64,000 bases of DNA, taken from NCBI RefSeq assembly GCF_000698125.1, contig NZ_BAXA01000003.1, forward strand, positions 232,865-296,864, read 5' to 3'. The stretch is from Geomicrobium sp. JCM 19038 (GTDB lineage Bacteria; Bacillota; Bacilli; Bacillales; Marinococcaceae). The notes under the pieces are model-generated. The model made no database searches. It was not told where the DNA came from and saw only the letters and a list, made by a program, of their open reading frames with translations. Shown piece after piece: positions 41,093 through 50,378 of this stretch; positions within the stretch are counted from its first letter, which is position 1; every line of letters begins with the position of its first letter. A program made the translations under genes and the position numbers.

Positions 41093-42136
41093 ATGAAACG
41101 TATACGATTTATTCAATTTATCGTTGGAATAACAGTCGTGTTCATAGGCTTTACTGCATTTCAAATTCCTCATTTTACCGACGAAACGGTAGATACGTGG
41201 AATGAAGAAGTAGAAACGATGACAACGACAGAAACGAATGAAGAGATCATAGAAAAGATTAAACAGGCAAAAGCAGAATTTGATGAATTGCCAATTGATG
41301 CGGTAATTGATCCGGTCTGGAAAGGCATACCAGGTTATAACGGTCGAGTGGTGGACGTTGAAGCATCGCTCAAAAACATGGAAGATGAAGAACGCTACAT
41401 TGAAGAGTTACTTGTATTTGATGAGGTAGCCCCGGAAATTGGTATGGCTGATCTTGATGTGACACCATTTTACAAAGCACATCCGAACAAGCCTCAAGTT
41501 GCTTTTTTAATTAATGTGGCGTGGGGAAATGAGCATCTTCCAGAAATCATAAACAAGTTAAACGAACACGACGTAAAAGCAACGTTTTTCCTTGATGGTT
41601 CGTGGACAAAAAGTCAACCGAGATTAGCTCGAATGATTCAAGAAGAAGGTCACGAAATCGGCAATCACGCGTACAATCATCCAGACATGGCCACGTTATC
41701 TGAAGAAGAAATCAAAGATCAATTAGAGCGAACGAACAACATGATTGAAGCGACATTGGATGTGACACCAACGTGGTTTACCCCTCCATCAGGAAGTTTT
41801 AATGATAAAGTTGTCGAAATTGCTAGTGATATGGGAATGTATACCGTATTATGGACAGTAGACACCATTGATTGGCAAAATCCATCAACCGATACGATGG
41901 TGGAGCGAGTCGTCACAAACATCCATCCGGGTGCAACGGTGCTCATGCATCCGACAAAACCGACAGCTGAGGGAATTGACGAGATGATCGTTCAAATTCG
42001 CGAACAAGGATTAGAGATTGCACCGGTTTCCTCCGTCATGAGCGAGCAAAGAGCAACAGGACCACAGATTGAAAGTGTTGAGGAGGGAGAGCATTGGTTC
42101 AATGCAAAACATTACCGAACGGCGTTCGAATCGTAA
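41093..42136 (+). CDS. ylxY: YlxY-type polysaccharide deacetylase-like protein
   Basis: 347 residues with an N-terminal signal anchor (about 5-24) and an extracytoplasmic NodB-like domain from about residue 130. The second motif H-x3-H is present (IGNHAYNHP). The first motif, normally TFDDG, reads NVAWGNE, and the third has TPPSGSFND instead of R-x-PYG; I recall similar changes in YlxY homologues, so enzymatic activity is doubtful. CATAAAATA at 41062-41070 resembles a sporulation sigma -10. The last ~14 residues overlap mlpA by 43 bases; a lost A near 42070 would end the protein just before the mlpA ribosome site, so the true C-terminus is uncertain. Confidence 0.82.
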   Translation: MKRIRFIQFIVGITVVFIGFTAFQIPHFTDETVDTWNEEVETMTTTETNEEIIEKIKQAKAEFDELPIDAVIDPVWKGIPGYNGRVVDVEASLKNMEDEERYIEELLVFDEVAPEIGMADLDVTPFYKAHPNKPQVAFLINVAWGNEHLPEIINKLNEHDVKATFFLDGSWTKSQPRLARMIQEEGHEIGNHAYNHPDMATLSEEEIKDQLERTNNMIEATLDVTPTWFTPPSGSFNDKVVEIASDMGMYTVLWTVDTIDWQNPSTDTMVERVVTNIHPGATVLMHPTKPTAEGIDEMIVQIREQGLEIAPVSSVMSEQRATGPQIESVEEGEHWFNAKHYRTAFES

Positions 42137-43327
42137 CAGAGGAAATGGCACACGTCCATTCGACTTCAATCGGTATATGGATAAATGCCGGTTCTAGAAA
42201 TGAGACAGCAAAGGAAAACGGAATCGCCCATTTCATTGAGCATATGCTCTTTAAAGGGACAGACACGATGAATGCACAAGACATCGCCGTTCGCTTTGAT
42301 CGGTTCGGTGGGCATGTGAATGCGTTTACATCGAAAGAGTATACGTGCTTTTATACGAAAGTATTAGAGCGTCATGCTGAAGAAGCGGTGAGCCTTTTAA
42401 CAGACATGTTTTTTCGTTCGGAGTTTCTAGAAGAAGAGATTGAGCGAGAACGCCAAGTCATCATTGAAGAGATTCGCATGGTTGAAGATACCGCTGATGA
42501 TGTTGTCCATGACCTTTTAGACGTTGCAGCATTTGGCGAGCATTCAATTGGTCGCCCGATCCTCGGGACAGAAGCTTCTATCAATCATTTACGAGGGAAG
42601 ATTTACTCAATTTTATGGAGCGGGAATATCGACCAGAGAACATCGTCATTTCAATTGCCGGTAGAATAAATGAGAAGCTATTAGCTGTTATTGAAGAAGC
42701 TTTTTCTCACCACAAGAGGGGCGAACGTAAGACATGCGACTCTGCTCCGGCGTTGATTCAGCCGAAACACCTCATCCGCAAAAAAGCAGTTGAGCAAGCG
42801 CATTTATGTTTAGGGTTCCAAGGGGTTCCATTAGTTGAAGACAACATTTATGCAAGTGTACTCTACAACCATTTACTCGGGGGTGGCATGAGCAGCCGAT
42901 TGTTCCAAGAAATTCGTGAACAAAAAGCACTCGCCTATTCCGTTTATTCGTATCATACGTCATACCAAGACACCGGTCTTCTAACTGTGTATGCGGGAAC
43001 AGCAACTCATCGTTAGATGAATCTTATCATGCTATTATTGATACCGTTAAAAAATTCGCTGTGACCGATGAAATTACTGCAACCGATGTAGAAGATGCAA
43101 AAGCACACGTATTAGGGAGTACTGTTTTAAGTCTTGAGAGTCCGAGTAGTCGAATGAATCGTAATGGTCGTAATGAGCTAGCTATTGGTGAACACCAAAC
43201 GCTTGATGAATTGACGGAACGAATTGAAAGTGTGACACACGATCAGGTGAGATTGTTTGCTGAATCGGTGTACAACAGTCCGGTTGCCCTTTCTCTTATT
43301 AGCCAAGAAGGAAAAGCACCGAGTTAA
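42094..43327 (+). CDS. mlpA: M16 zinc peptidase MlpA/YmxG (two frame breaks)
   Basis: TTG 42094 follows GAGGAGGGAGAGCA and starts MVQCKTLPNGVRIV. The inverted zinc motif HFIEH (HxxEH) is at about residue 46. Two breaks interrupt the frame. A G is missing in GGG 42595-42597, restoring RGEDLLNFMEREYRPEN. An A is missing in AA 43004-43005, restoring AGTANSSLDESYHAIID. The repaired length is about 411 residues, normal for this family. The B. subtilis homologue is a processing-type peptidase near ymxH and dpaA. Breaks are probably sequencing losses. Confidence 0.88.
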
Positions 43328-43380
43328 CGTTCTGAACGCCCCTACTCTTTCATAAACTACAATGAAAAGGAGGCGTTCTT

Positions 43381-43617
43381 GTGAGACTTAGTGAAATGAG
43401 TGCAAAGGAAATCGTTGATTATGAACAGGGTGAACGTCTCGGTGTTCCAGGACGCCTAGATGCGAGGATCGATGAGACGACAGGTGAAATTCATGCATTT
43501 TTGTTTCCGACAAATCGCTGGACACCATTTCGACGGTCCGAAGACATGCTAGAAATCCACTGGCGACACATCCATACGATCGGAGAAGACATGATCATCG
43601 TCGATCGAACTAAATAA
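43381..43617 (+). CDS. ymxH: YlmC/YmxH-family sporulation protein (PRC-barrel)
   Basis: 78 residues from GTG 43381, after AAAAGGAGGCG. PRC-barrel-like pattern: LSEMSAKEIVDYEQGERLG, GRLDARIDETTGEI and a C-terminal IGEDMIIVD. The family is widespread in spore formers next to mlpA; its function is not known. CATAAACTA at 43351-43359 fits the sigma-E/sigma-K -10 pattern, but no convincing -35 is seen. A bidirectional terminator follows. Confidence 0.85.
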   Translation: MRLSEMSAKEIVDYEQGERLGVPGRLDARIDETTGEIHAFLFPTNRWTPFRRSEDMLEIHWRHIHTIGEDMIIVDRTK

Positions 43618-43622
43618 ACCAT

Positions 43623-43659
43623 AAGCTGTTTGGGCAAAAACGCCCAAACAGCTTTTTTT
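43623..43659. terminator. bidirectional terminator after ymxH
   Basis: AAGCTGTTTGGGC (43623-43635) pairs perfectly with GCCCAAACAGCTT (43642-43654) around AAAAAC, followed by seven T. Confidence 0.92.
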
Positions 43660-43661
43660 GT

Positions 43662-43751
43662 GGGGACAGTCCCCGGTAAAGTAACGTATTACCGAGATGG
43701 GGGACAGTCCCCCACAAGAGTGCAGTATTAACGCATTAGGGGACAGTCCCC
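43662..43751. repeat. diverged tandem array of GGGGACAGTCCCC palindromes
   Basis: GGGGACAGTCCCC occurs exactly at 43662-43674, 43700-43712 (extended by one pair) and 43739-43751. The spacing is 38 and 39 bases. The sequence before copies 2 and 3 (from 43680 and from 43719) is also similar, 16 of 24 positions by eye, so the units are duplicated stretches, not only palindromes. This type of palindrome is often linked to REP-associated transposases in Bacillota, but none is in the window. Confidence 0.8.
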
Positions 43752-43770
43752 AGTCATTTCGTAACTATGG

Positions 43771-43800
43771 TCACCGAATTGTCTGGACGCTCATAATCTA
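43771..43800 (+). promoter_or_regulatory. candidate sigma-K promoter for dpaA-dpaB
   Basis: CATAATCTA (43792-43800) matches the sigma-K -10 consensus CATANNNTA. A CACC element (43772-43775) lies 16 bases upstream, like the AC-containing -35. dpaAB (spoVF) is sigma-K-controlled in B. subtilis. Start codon 37 bases downstream. Confidence 0.55.
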
Positions 43801-43836
43801 AACATGTGTGGAATTAGTAAAGGGGGGAAGGTGTTC

Positions 43837-44702
43837 ATGCTGCATGTTGCCATACTCGGTGGAGATCGTCGTTTTCTCGCGTTAATTGAGACACTTTCTG
43901 CCTATGTTGATACGTTGTATACAGTTGGGTTTGATGAACTAGCTGACAATGTAAACGTCGTACGAAGCAGCTTGGAAAACATCCCTTTTGAACAATTGTC
44001 TGCGGTCATTGTTCCGGTTCAAGGAATAGGAGACGACGGTTCAATTGATGTTTTAAATGGTCGAAGCGAACAATTATCAACTACTCATGTTGAACGTACA
44101 AATAAAGAATGTATCTGGATTACTGGTGTTCGAACGGGTTTTTTACAAAAGATTAAAGATCGGAAAGTCATGAGCTTTCTCGATCGTGAAGACGTCGCGA
44201 TTTTAAATTCCATTCCTACCGCTGAAGGTTGTCTTCAATTAGCGATTGAAAAGACAGATCACACCATTCACGGATCACAAGTCTGTGTATTTGGCTACGG
44301 AAGATGTGGGCAAACGATTGCAGACGTTTTTAAAGGTGTTGGCGCGAACGTGACCGTTACGACTTTGGTTGAGAAAGAAGAGGCTCGAGCGGCTCAAAGA
44401 GGGTTCCAAACGTTATTGTTTGCTGAATTTGAACAGTCACTAGCTTCGTTTGACATTGTGATTAATACGATTCCGGCGCATGTGTTTACACCTAACGTGT
44501 TGCAACAATTAAAGCGTCAGCGTTTTTACTAGATATTAGCAGCAAGCCAGGAGCGTTTTTAAAAGAAGATGTAACCTCCTTGTCCAATATCGTCATGAAC
44601 GTACCGGGTTTACCAGGGAGAGTTGCCCCACGAACAGCAGGAGAAATTCTCGGTGAAGCGACGAGGAAGATCTTAGAAAAGGAGTTTCGGCATGGATCTT
44701 AA
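43837..44702 (+). CDS. dpaA: dipicolinate synthase subunit A (one frame break)
   Basis: ATG 43837 (MLHVAILGGDRRFLALIETL) has AAAGGGGGG 9 bases upstream. The Rossmann dinucleotide motif is VCVFGYGRCGQTIADVFKGVG at about residues 150-170. The frame breaks at 44511-44515. One added A or G gives ASAFLLDISSKPGAFLKED, then GLPGRVAPRTAGEI up to TAA 44702. The repaired length is about 288 residues, normal for DpaA. With DpaB it makes dipicolinic acid in the mother cell for spore heat resistance. It overlaps dpaB by 11 bases. Confidence 0.9.
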
Positions 44703-45285
44703 TGGGAAAAGAATAGGGTTCGGTTTAACAGGTTCTCACTGTACGTTAGAAGAGGTTATTCCGCTAATTAATACACTGAGATCTAAAGGTGCAGAAGTTG
44801 TACCATTTGTAAGCTGGACGGTGCAGTCGACAGATACGAAGTTCGGTAAGTCCGCGCATTGGATTTCAGAGATTGAGAAGGCAGCAGACCATGAAGTGAT
44901 TAATTCAATTGTGAAAGCAGAGCCATACGGCCCAAGAACACCACTTGATTGTATGCTCATTTCACCGATGACGGGTAACAGCTTAAGCAAATTTGCAAAT
45001 GCGTTAACAGATTCTCCGGTTTTAATGGCTGCAAAAGCAACGCTTCGAAACGGTTCACCCGTTGTTGCGGCGATTTCCACGAACGATGCACTCGGACTTA
45101 ATGCGAAGAATTTAGCGACACTTCTAACGATGAAGCAAGTCTTTCTCGTGCCATTTGGTCAAGACGATCCGGTCAAGAAGCCTACTTCACTTGTTGCGAG
45201 AATGGAAGCAATCCCGTCAACAATTGAAGAAGCATTAGAAGGTCGTCAATACCAACCGCTCTTAATCGATAAATATAACGATTGA
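44692..45285 (+). CDS. dpaB: dipicolinate synthase subunit B
   Basis: 197 residues, flavoprotein-like fold (LNGKRIGFGLTGSHCTLEEV, then CMLISPMTGNSLSKFANALTDSPVLMAAKA). DpaB is the second subunit of dipicolinate synthase, acting on the dihydrodipicolinate made by DapA. The ATG at 44692 lies inside the end of dpaA, so the two are translationally coupled. Intact. No terminator separates it from asd. Confidence 0.95.
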   Translation: MDLNGKRIGFGLTGSHCTLEEVIPLINTLRSKGAEVVPFVSWTVQSTDTKFGKSAHWISEIEKAADHEVINSIVKAEPYGPRTPLDCMLISPMTGNSLSKFANALTDSPVLMAAKATLRNGSPVVAAISTNDALGLNAKNLATLLTMKQVFLVPFGQDDPVKKPTSLVARMEAIPSTIEEALEGRQYQPLLIDKYND

Positions 45286-45393
45286 CGTGTAATGGCTGTT
45301 GATTAATTTACTAGACTCTTATATCGTAAATAGTAGCATGTGACATTGCGAATCAATGCACATTGTTGAATGACTTGAGGAGGAACTAAACAA

Positions 45394-46457
45394 ATGACAG
45401 AACACACAGGTTATAACGTAGCCGTTGTCGGCGCCACAGGTGCAGTCGGACAACAAATGCTAAAAACACTCGAAGAAAAAGACTTCCCGGTTCGCTCTCT
45501 TAAATTATTATCATCACCTCGCTCCGCTGGAAAAGAGATTGTATTTAAAGGCAAGACGTATACGGTTGAAGAAGCTGCTCCCGAGCAGTTTGAAGGTATG
45601 CAAATTGCCCTGTTTTCAGCAGGCGGTTCAATTTCAAAGAAACTGGCTCCAGAAGCTGTCAAGCGTGGCGCCATTGTTATCGATAATACGAGTGCGTTTC
45701 GTATGGACGAAAATGTCCCACTCGTTGTACCAGAAGTAAATGAAGAAGACTTAAAGGGTCACAACGGAATCATTGCGAACCCGAACTGTTCGACGATTCA
45801 AATGGTCGTAGCGCTCGAGCCAATCAAGAAAGCGCTCGGGTTAAAGAAAGTGATCGTGTCAACATACCAAGCCGTTTCAGGTGCGGGTCTTGATGCGATT
45901 GAAGAAATGAGAGAACAATCGAAGGATGTTCTTGAAGGAAAAGAAATTGATCCTAAAGTGTTGCCAGTGTCTGGTGATAAGAAACACTATCAAATCGCCT
46001 TTAACGCGGTCCCACAAATTGATCTTTTTGAAGAGAACGGATATACGTTTGAAGAAATGAAAATGATCAATGAAACGAAGAAAATTATGCATGATGATGC
46101 ACTAGAAGTAGCTGCTACTTGTGTAAGACTTCCAGTTGAGACAGGTCACTCGGAGTCCGTTTACATCGAGACAGATGGAGAAGGAAAAAGCGTAAAAGAA
46201 ATTCAAGCGATCCTTTCAGAAGGTGCTGGTATTACGCTTCAAGACGATCCATCAACGCAAACGTATCCGTTAGCGACAACATCTGTAGGATTGCCAGACG
46301 TATTTGTCGGACGTATTCGTAAAGACCTAGACAAAAACAATGCGTACCACATGTGGATCGTTTCTGACAATTTGTTAAAAGGAGCTGCGTATAACTCAGT
46401 GCAAATTGCAGAAAGCCTGATCAAGCTAGGTATTGTTAAAGAAGGACAATCATCATA
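45394..46457 (+). CDS. asd: aspartate-semialdehyde dehydrogenase
   Basis: 354 residues after repair. The NADP motif is VVGATGAVGQQM, the catalytic Cys lies in ANPNCSTIQ (about residue 129), and the His in the GHSESV segment. The sequence as given reads on to 46503, overlapping dapG. Adding one G between 46456 and 46457 produces a TGA stop here and an ATG for dapG (ATGA overlap), so the longer tail is probably an artefact. GAGGAGGAAC precedes ATG 45394. A weak promoter-like TTGATT/TATCGT pair (45299/45322) lies upstream. It feeds lysine, DAP and dipicolinate synthesis. Confidence 0.93.
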
Positions 46458-47680
46458 CAATCGTCGTTCAAAAGTTTGGCGGAACGAGCGTACAATCGGC
46501 TGAGTTGCGAGAAATCGCAGCTCAGCACGTGCGTTCTGCTGTTGAAAGTGGACACAAAGTTGTCGCTGTTGTCTCTGCGATGGGGCGCAGTAACGACCCG
46601 TACAGTACAGACACGTTGCTCGGGTTAATCGATGGAAACGATGCGCACGTTCCTAAGCGTGAGCAAGATTTGTTGCAATCGTGTGGAGAGATTATTTCAA
46701 GTGTCGTGTTTACGAACCTTCTTATCGGTCAAGGTTTGAAAGCGAGTGCGCTTACAGGCAAGCAGGCCGGGTTTGTAACGAACGACACGTTTGGAAATGC
46801 GCGTATTACTGAAATGAAAACCGATGCGATTCTTGAACGGTTCAAAGAAAGTGACGTTTTAGTTGTCGCTGGTTTCCAAGGCGAATCAACGAAAGGCGAA
46901 TTAACGACGCTTGGACGAGGCGGAAGTGATACGTCAGCGACAGCACTTGGGGCGGCATTAAATGCGAAGTATGTCGATATTTTCACCGATGTGGATGGCA
47001 TTATGACGGCTGACCCTCGCATCGTAAATGATGCGAAGCCTTTAAAGACGCTCACATACTCAGAAGTGAGCAACATGGCATACCAAGGGGCTAAAGTGAT
47101 TCATCCAAGAGCGGTTGAGATTGCGATGTACGCAAAGATCCCACTCCGCATTCGCTCTTTGCAGTCTGATTCAACGGGAACGCTCATTACGATGTCTAGA
47201 GATCAACTTCCTGGTAGCGACGTGGAAGAGCGGCTCGTCACAGGCATTACGTATGTCAAAGATATATCGCAAGTAACTGTTCAAAAAGCTGAAGATGACC
47301 ACGCAGCAGCATCTTTAATCTTTACGAAGCTTGCTGCTGAGGGGATTAGCGTAGACTTTATTAACATTAGTCGTTATGAGGTCGTCTTTACCGTGCCTAT
47401 GCATAAAGAACAGCATGTGCAAGAAGCGGTAAAAACGCTCGGTTATAAAGCTAATCTTTTGCCACGATGTGCGAAAGTAAGTGCTGTCGGTGCTGGGATG
47501 ACTGGCGTTCCTGGGGTCGTCTCAAAGATTACGACAGCACTACATCAAGAAGAGATTGAAATTCTTCAAGCGACCGATTCACATACGACGATTTGGGTAC
47601 TCGTACGTGAAGATGAAATGGACTTAGCAGTAAACGCATTGCATCATATGTTCAGACTTGCAGAAGAACAGAACTCGTAA
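46455..47680 (+). CDS. dapG: aspartate kinase I (DAP-sensitive type)
   Basis: About 408 residues. The kinase domain has VVQKFGGTSVQSAEL and GRGGSDTSATALGAAL, with TDVDGIMTADPRIV. Two ACT domains form the C-terminus (about residues 275-405). As written no ATG exists: the frame begins TTG 46433. One missing G at 46456/46457 restores ATG ACA ATC GTC GTT, giving MTIVVQKFGG with AAGAAGGAC 7 bases upstream. In B. subtilis dapA follows; here a terminator follows directly, so dihydrodipicolinate synthase is encoded elsewhere. Confidence 0.92.
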
Positions 47681-47692
47681 TAAACATCTACA

Positions 47693-47724
47693 AAGTCCTA
47701 ATGATTTAAGGTCATTAGGCTTTT
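47693..47724 (+). terminator. terminator after dapG
   Basis: CCTAATGA (47697-47704) pairs with TCATTAGG (47712-47719), then CTTTT. Confidence 0.82.
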
Positions 47725-47751
47725 CTATGCCTATATTTGCCTTGTTCTGAC

Positions 47752-47781
47752 TTGTTTTATCCCGACGTATTGAGTTATACT
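47752..47781 (+). promoter_or_regulatory. promoter of the RNase J gene
   Basis: TTGTTT (47752-47757), 18-base spacer, TATACT (47776-47781). Leader of ~117 bases. Confidence 0.55.
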
Positions 47782-47850
47782 ACTAGCAGTTCATTCGTTC
47801 GGTTAAGGTGCATAAGCATGTAGCGTGTTTTTGCGATTATAGACGGACAG

Positions 47851-47872
47851 GTCGCTTAGACGGAAAAGCGAC
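47851..47872 (+). promoter_or_regulatory. leader hairpin upstream of the RNase J gene
   Basis: GTCGCTT (47851-47857) pairs perfectly with AAGCGAC (47866-47872). No T-run, 33 bases from the start codon. It could influence 5' end decay of its own mRNA; speculative. Confidence 0.4.
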
Positions 47873-47904
47873 AACAACTAGAATAGATGAAGTAGGAGGA
47901 ACAC

Positions 47905-49578
47905 ATGTCTAAGCAAGAAGAGACACAAAGTCGAGTACGTGTGTTTGCCCTGGGCGGACTCGGGGAAACGGGCAAGAACATGTACGTTGTAGAAGTTGAT
48001 GAAGAAATGATTGTACTAGATGCAGGTCAAATGATTCCACAAGATGATATGCTCGGAATCGATGTCGTAATTCCTGATATTTCTTATTTGGTACAACATA
48101 AAGACCGAGTAAAAGCCATCGTGTTATCACACGGACACGAAGATCACACAGGTGCGCTTGCCTACATTATTGATAAACTGCAAGTCCCTGTATACGGTTC
48201 AAAGTTAACAATCGGACTTATTGAAGATGATCTTAAAGCGAAAAACCCATCCGATAAAACGAAGTTAAAGGTCGTTTCACCGGGCGGCAACATGAAAGCA
48301 GGGAAAATTCGCGTTGAGTTTTTCCGAGTGAACCACAGCATTCCTGATTGTTTAGGGATTGCCATTCAGACACCGCAAGGGTATGTCGTGTACACGGGTG
48401 ACTTTAAGATTGACCAAACCCCACCAGACCGCAAATTCTCAGATATTGGTCGCATGACCGATTACGGTAAAAAAGGCGTACTCGTATTGCTTTCAGATAG
48501 TACGAATGCTGAAGTGCCGGGTACAACACCGTCTGAAAAAGACACAGAAGCAGGAATTAAGAGCGTGTTCCGTGAAGCAGAAGGACGCGTCATTGTTAGT
48601 ACGTATTCTTCAAATGTGTATCGTATTCAACAAGTCATCGATGCGGCAAATGAAACGAAGCGTAAGCTTGCGATCGTTGGAGATTCAATGATGAAGGTCA
48701 TTGATATTTCAAAACGCTTAAACTATTTACGTGTGCCTAAAAACCTCGTCATTTCTGTAGATGAACTTAGTAAATACAATACCGATGAAGTTGCGGTACT
48801 TTGTACCGGAAGTTTAGGCGAGCCCGTATCTGCACTTCACCGAATGGCTAAGGGTAGCGATCGTCAACTATCGATTTTGCCGAAAGATACGGTAATTATT
48901 TCTGCAAGCCCATCACCGAGCAATGAGAAGTCGGTTGGACGTGTCGTTGATCAGTTGTACAAACTAGGTGCAGAAGTTGTTACGAAGTACCCGCAAGTAA
49001 ACGTTTCTGGTCACGCGAGCCAAGAAGAACTCATGTTCATGCTTAACCTCATGAAACCGAGACATTTTATGCCAATTCAAGGTGAGTTTCGCATGCAATT
49101 TGCCCACGCGCAACTTGCACAGACGACAGGTGTTCATCGCGATCGTATTCATATCGTGGATAACGGTGACGTGCTTATGTTTGAAGACAAAAAAGCAATC
49201 AAAGCGTCAAAAGTACCTGCCGGGAACGTCTTAATTGATGGACTAGGAATCGGTGATGTTGGAAACATCGTATTACGTGATCGTCGTTTGCTTTCTAAAG
49301 ACGGAATTCTCGTCGTCGTTGTGACACTAAACAAGAAGACGAGCGAATTCGTTTCAGGACCAGACATTATTTCTCGTGGGTTCGTCTACGTGAGAGAGTC
49401 TGAAGAACTGCTTGAAGAAGCAAAACAAAAAGTCTCCGACACGTTAAAAACGTGTATGAGTGACAACGTAAACGAATGGTCTTCACTTAAAAGCAACGTG
49501 CGTGACGTATTAAGTCGTTTCCTTTATGACAAAACGAAACGCCGTCCGATGATTTTACCTATTATTATGGAAGTGTAA
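47905..49578 (+). CDS. ribonuclease J
   Basis: 557 residues with the metallo-beta-lactamase fold. The catalytic motif SHGHEDH (HxHxDH) is complete at about residues 75-80. The beta-CASP part has TGSLGEP and VNVSGHASQEEL, with the C-terminal dimerisation domain after residue 460. RNase J combines 5'-3' exo and endo activity. By position this is the B. subtilis rnjB (J2) locus, and B. subtilis J2 has a weakened site, whereas this one keeps the full motif. I therefore give no J1/J2 symbol. AGGAGGAACAC precedes ATG 47905. Confidence 0.93.
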   Translation: MSKQEETQSRVRVFALGGLGETGKNMYVVEVDEEMIVLDAGQMIPQDDMLGIDVVIPDISYLVQHKDRVKAIVLSHGHEDHTGALAYIIDKLQVPVYGSKLTIGLIEDDLKAKNPSDKTKLKVVSPGGNMKAGKIRVEFFRVNHSIPDCLGIAIQTPQGYVVYTGDFKIDQTPPDRKFSDIGRMTDYGKKGVLVLLSDSTNAEVPGTTPSEKDTEAGIKSVFREAEGRVIVSTYSSNVYRIQQVIDAANETKRKLAIVGDSMMKVIDISKRLNYLRVPKNLVISVDELSKYNTDEVAVLCTGSLGEPVSALHRMAKGSDRQLSILPKDTVIISASPSPSNEKSVGRVVDQLYKLGAEVVTKYPQVNVSGHASQEELMFMLNLMKPRHFMPIQGEFRMQFAHAQLAQTTGVHRDRIHIVDNGDVLMFEDKKAIKASKVPAGNVLIDGLGIGDVGNIVLRDRRLLSKDGILVVVVTLNKKTSEFVSGPDIISRGFVYVRESEELLEEAKQKVSDTLKTCMSDNVNEWSSLKSNVRDVLSRFLYDKTKRRPMILPIIMEV

Positions 49579-49583
49579 TGATG

Positions 49584-49616
49584 AACACCCACTGATCCGT
49601 CAGTGGGTGTTTTTTT
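49584..49616 (+). terminator. terminator after the RNase J gene
   Basis: AACACCCACTGA (49584-49595) pairs perfectly with TCAGTGGGTGTT (49600-49611), then T-run to 49616. Confidence 0.92.
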
Positions 49617-49670
49617 GGTGTATAAACCGTTCGATGAGATCAATACTAAGTGGGAAAAGGAGGTTTTTTT

Positions 49671-50378
49671 ATGCCTGAAGAACAACCTGCGATCGATAAA
49701 GGGAAGAAATCTGATAGTGTGGTCGACAAAATCCAAGCGTTCGGTCAAACAAGTGTGCCGACCGCAGAGCAATCAGACATTCATTGCATCACGATCATCG
49801 GACAAATTGAAGGTCATATGCAACTCCCCCCACAAAATAAAACGACAAAGTACGAGCACATCTTGCCTCAACTCGTGGCTACGGAACAAAACCCTAAAAT
49901 TAAAGGATTATTGCTCGTTTTAAATACCGTCGGTGGTGACGTGGAGGCAGGACTTGCGATTGCAGAAATGGTTGCAAGCATGAGCAAGCCGACCGTAACG
50001 ATTGTTCTTGGTGGTGGTCATTCAATTGGTGTACCCGTCGCGGTTGCAGCAGACTACGCATTTATTGCAGAAACGGCAACAATGACGATTCACCCTGTGC
50101 GTTTAAATGGACTAGTCATCGGTGTGCCACAAACGTTTGAATACCTTGAGAAAATGCAAGAGCGTGTCATTCAATTTGTGACGGGTCACTCCAACATTAA
50201 AAATGATTTGTTCAAAGAATTAATGTTCGACAAAGGAAATTTAACGAGAGATATTGGTACGAATGTTGTCGGCCAAGATGCGGTTAAATACGGATTGATT
50301 GATGAGGTAGGCGGGCTAGGACCTGCAATTCAGAAATTACGACAATTGATCGATGAAGGCGAGGCGCCTTTGCAATGA
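49671..50378 (+). CDS. tepA: ClpP-like protease TepA
   Basis: ATG 49671 follows AAAAGGAGG. 235 residues. ClpP/crotonase fold: [20 protein letters not shown] is followed by [11 protein letters not shown] with the nucleophile-position Ser, and [11 protein letters not shown]. TepA was described in B. subtilis as translocation-enhancing protein. Its stop overlaps ylzJ by 4 bases. A free N-terminal ~35 residues is polar and variable. Confidence 0.92.
   Translation: MPEEQPAIDKGKKSDSVVDKIQAFGQTSVPTAEQSDIHCITIIGQIEGHMQLPPQNKTTKYEHILPQLVATEQNPKIKGLLLVLNTVGGDVEAGLAIAEMVASMSKPTVTIVLGGGHSIGVPVAVAADYAFIAETATMTIHPVRLNGLVIGVPQTFEYLEKMQERVIQFVTGHSNIKNDLFKELMFDKGNLTRDIGTNVVGQDAVKYGLIDEVGGLGPAIQKLRQLIDEGEAPLQ

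Noticed and set aside
43662..43751. CRISPR-like regular spacing of three identical short repeats
   Set aside because: The repeats are only 13 bases and fully palindromic, and the two intervals between them resemble each other. No cas genes are present. They are better read as a diverged tandem repeat.
45286..45393. Lysine riboswitch upstream of asd
   Set aside because: The gap is about 108 bases, shorter than a lysine riboswitch, with no matching helices or terminator.
46433..46503. A genuine 71-base out-of-frame overlap between asd and dapG
   Set aside because: The overlapping tails do not resemble either family, and one G restores a normal stop, start and ribosome site.
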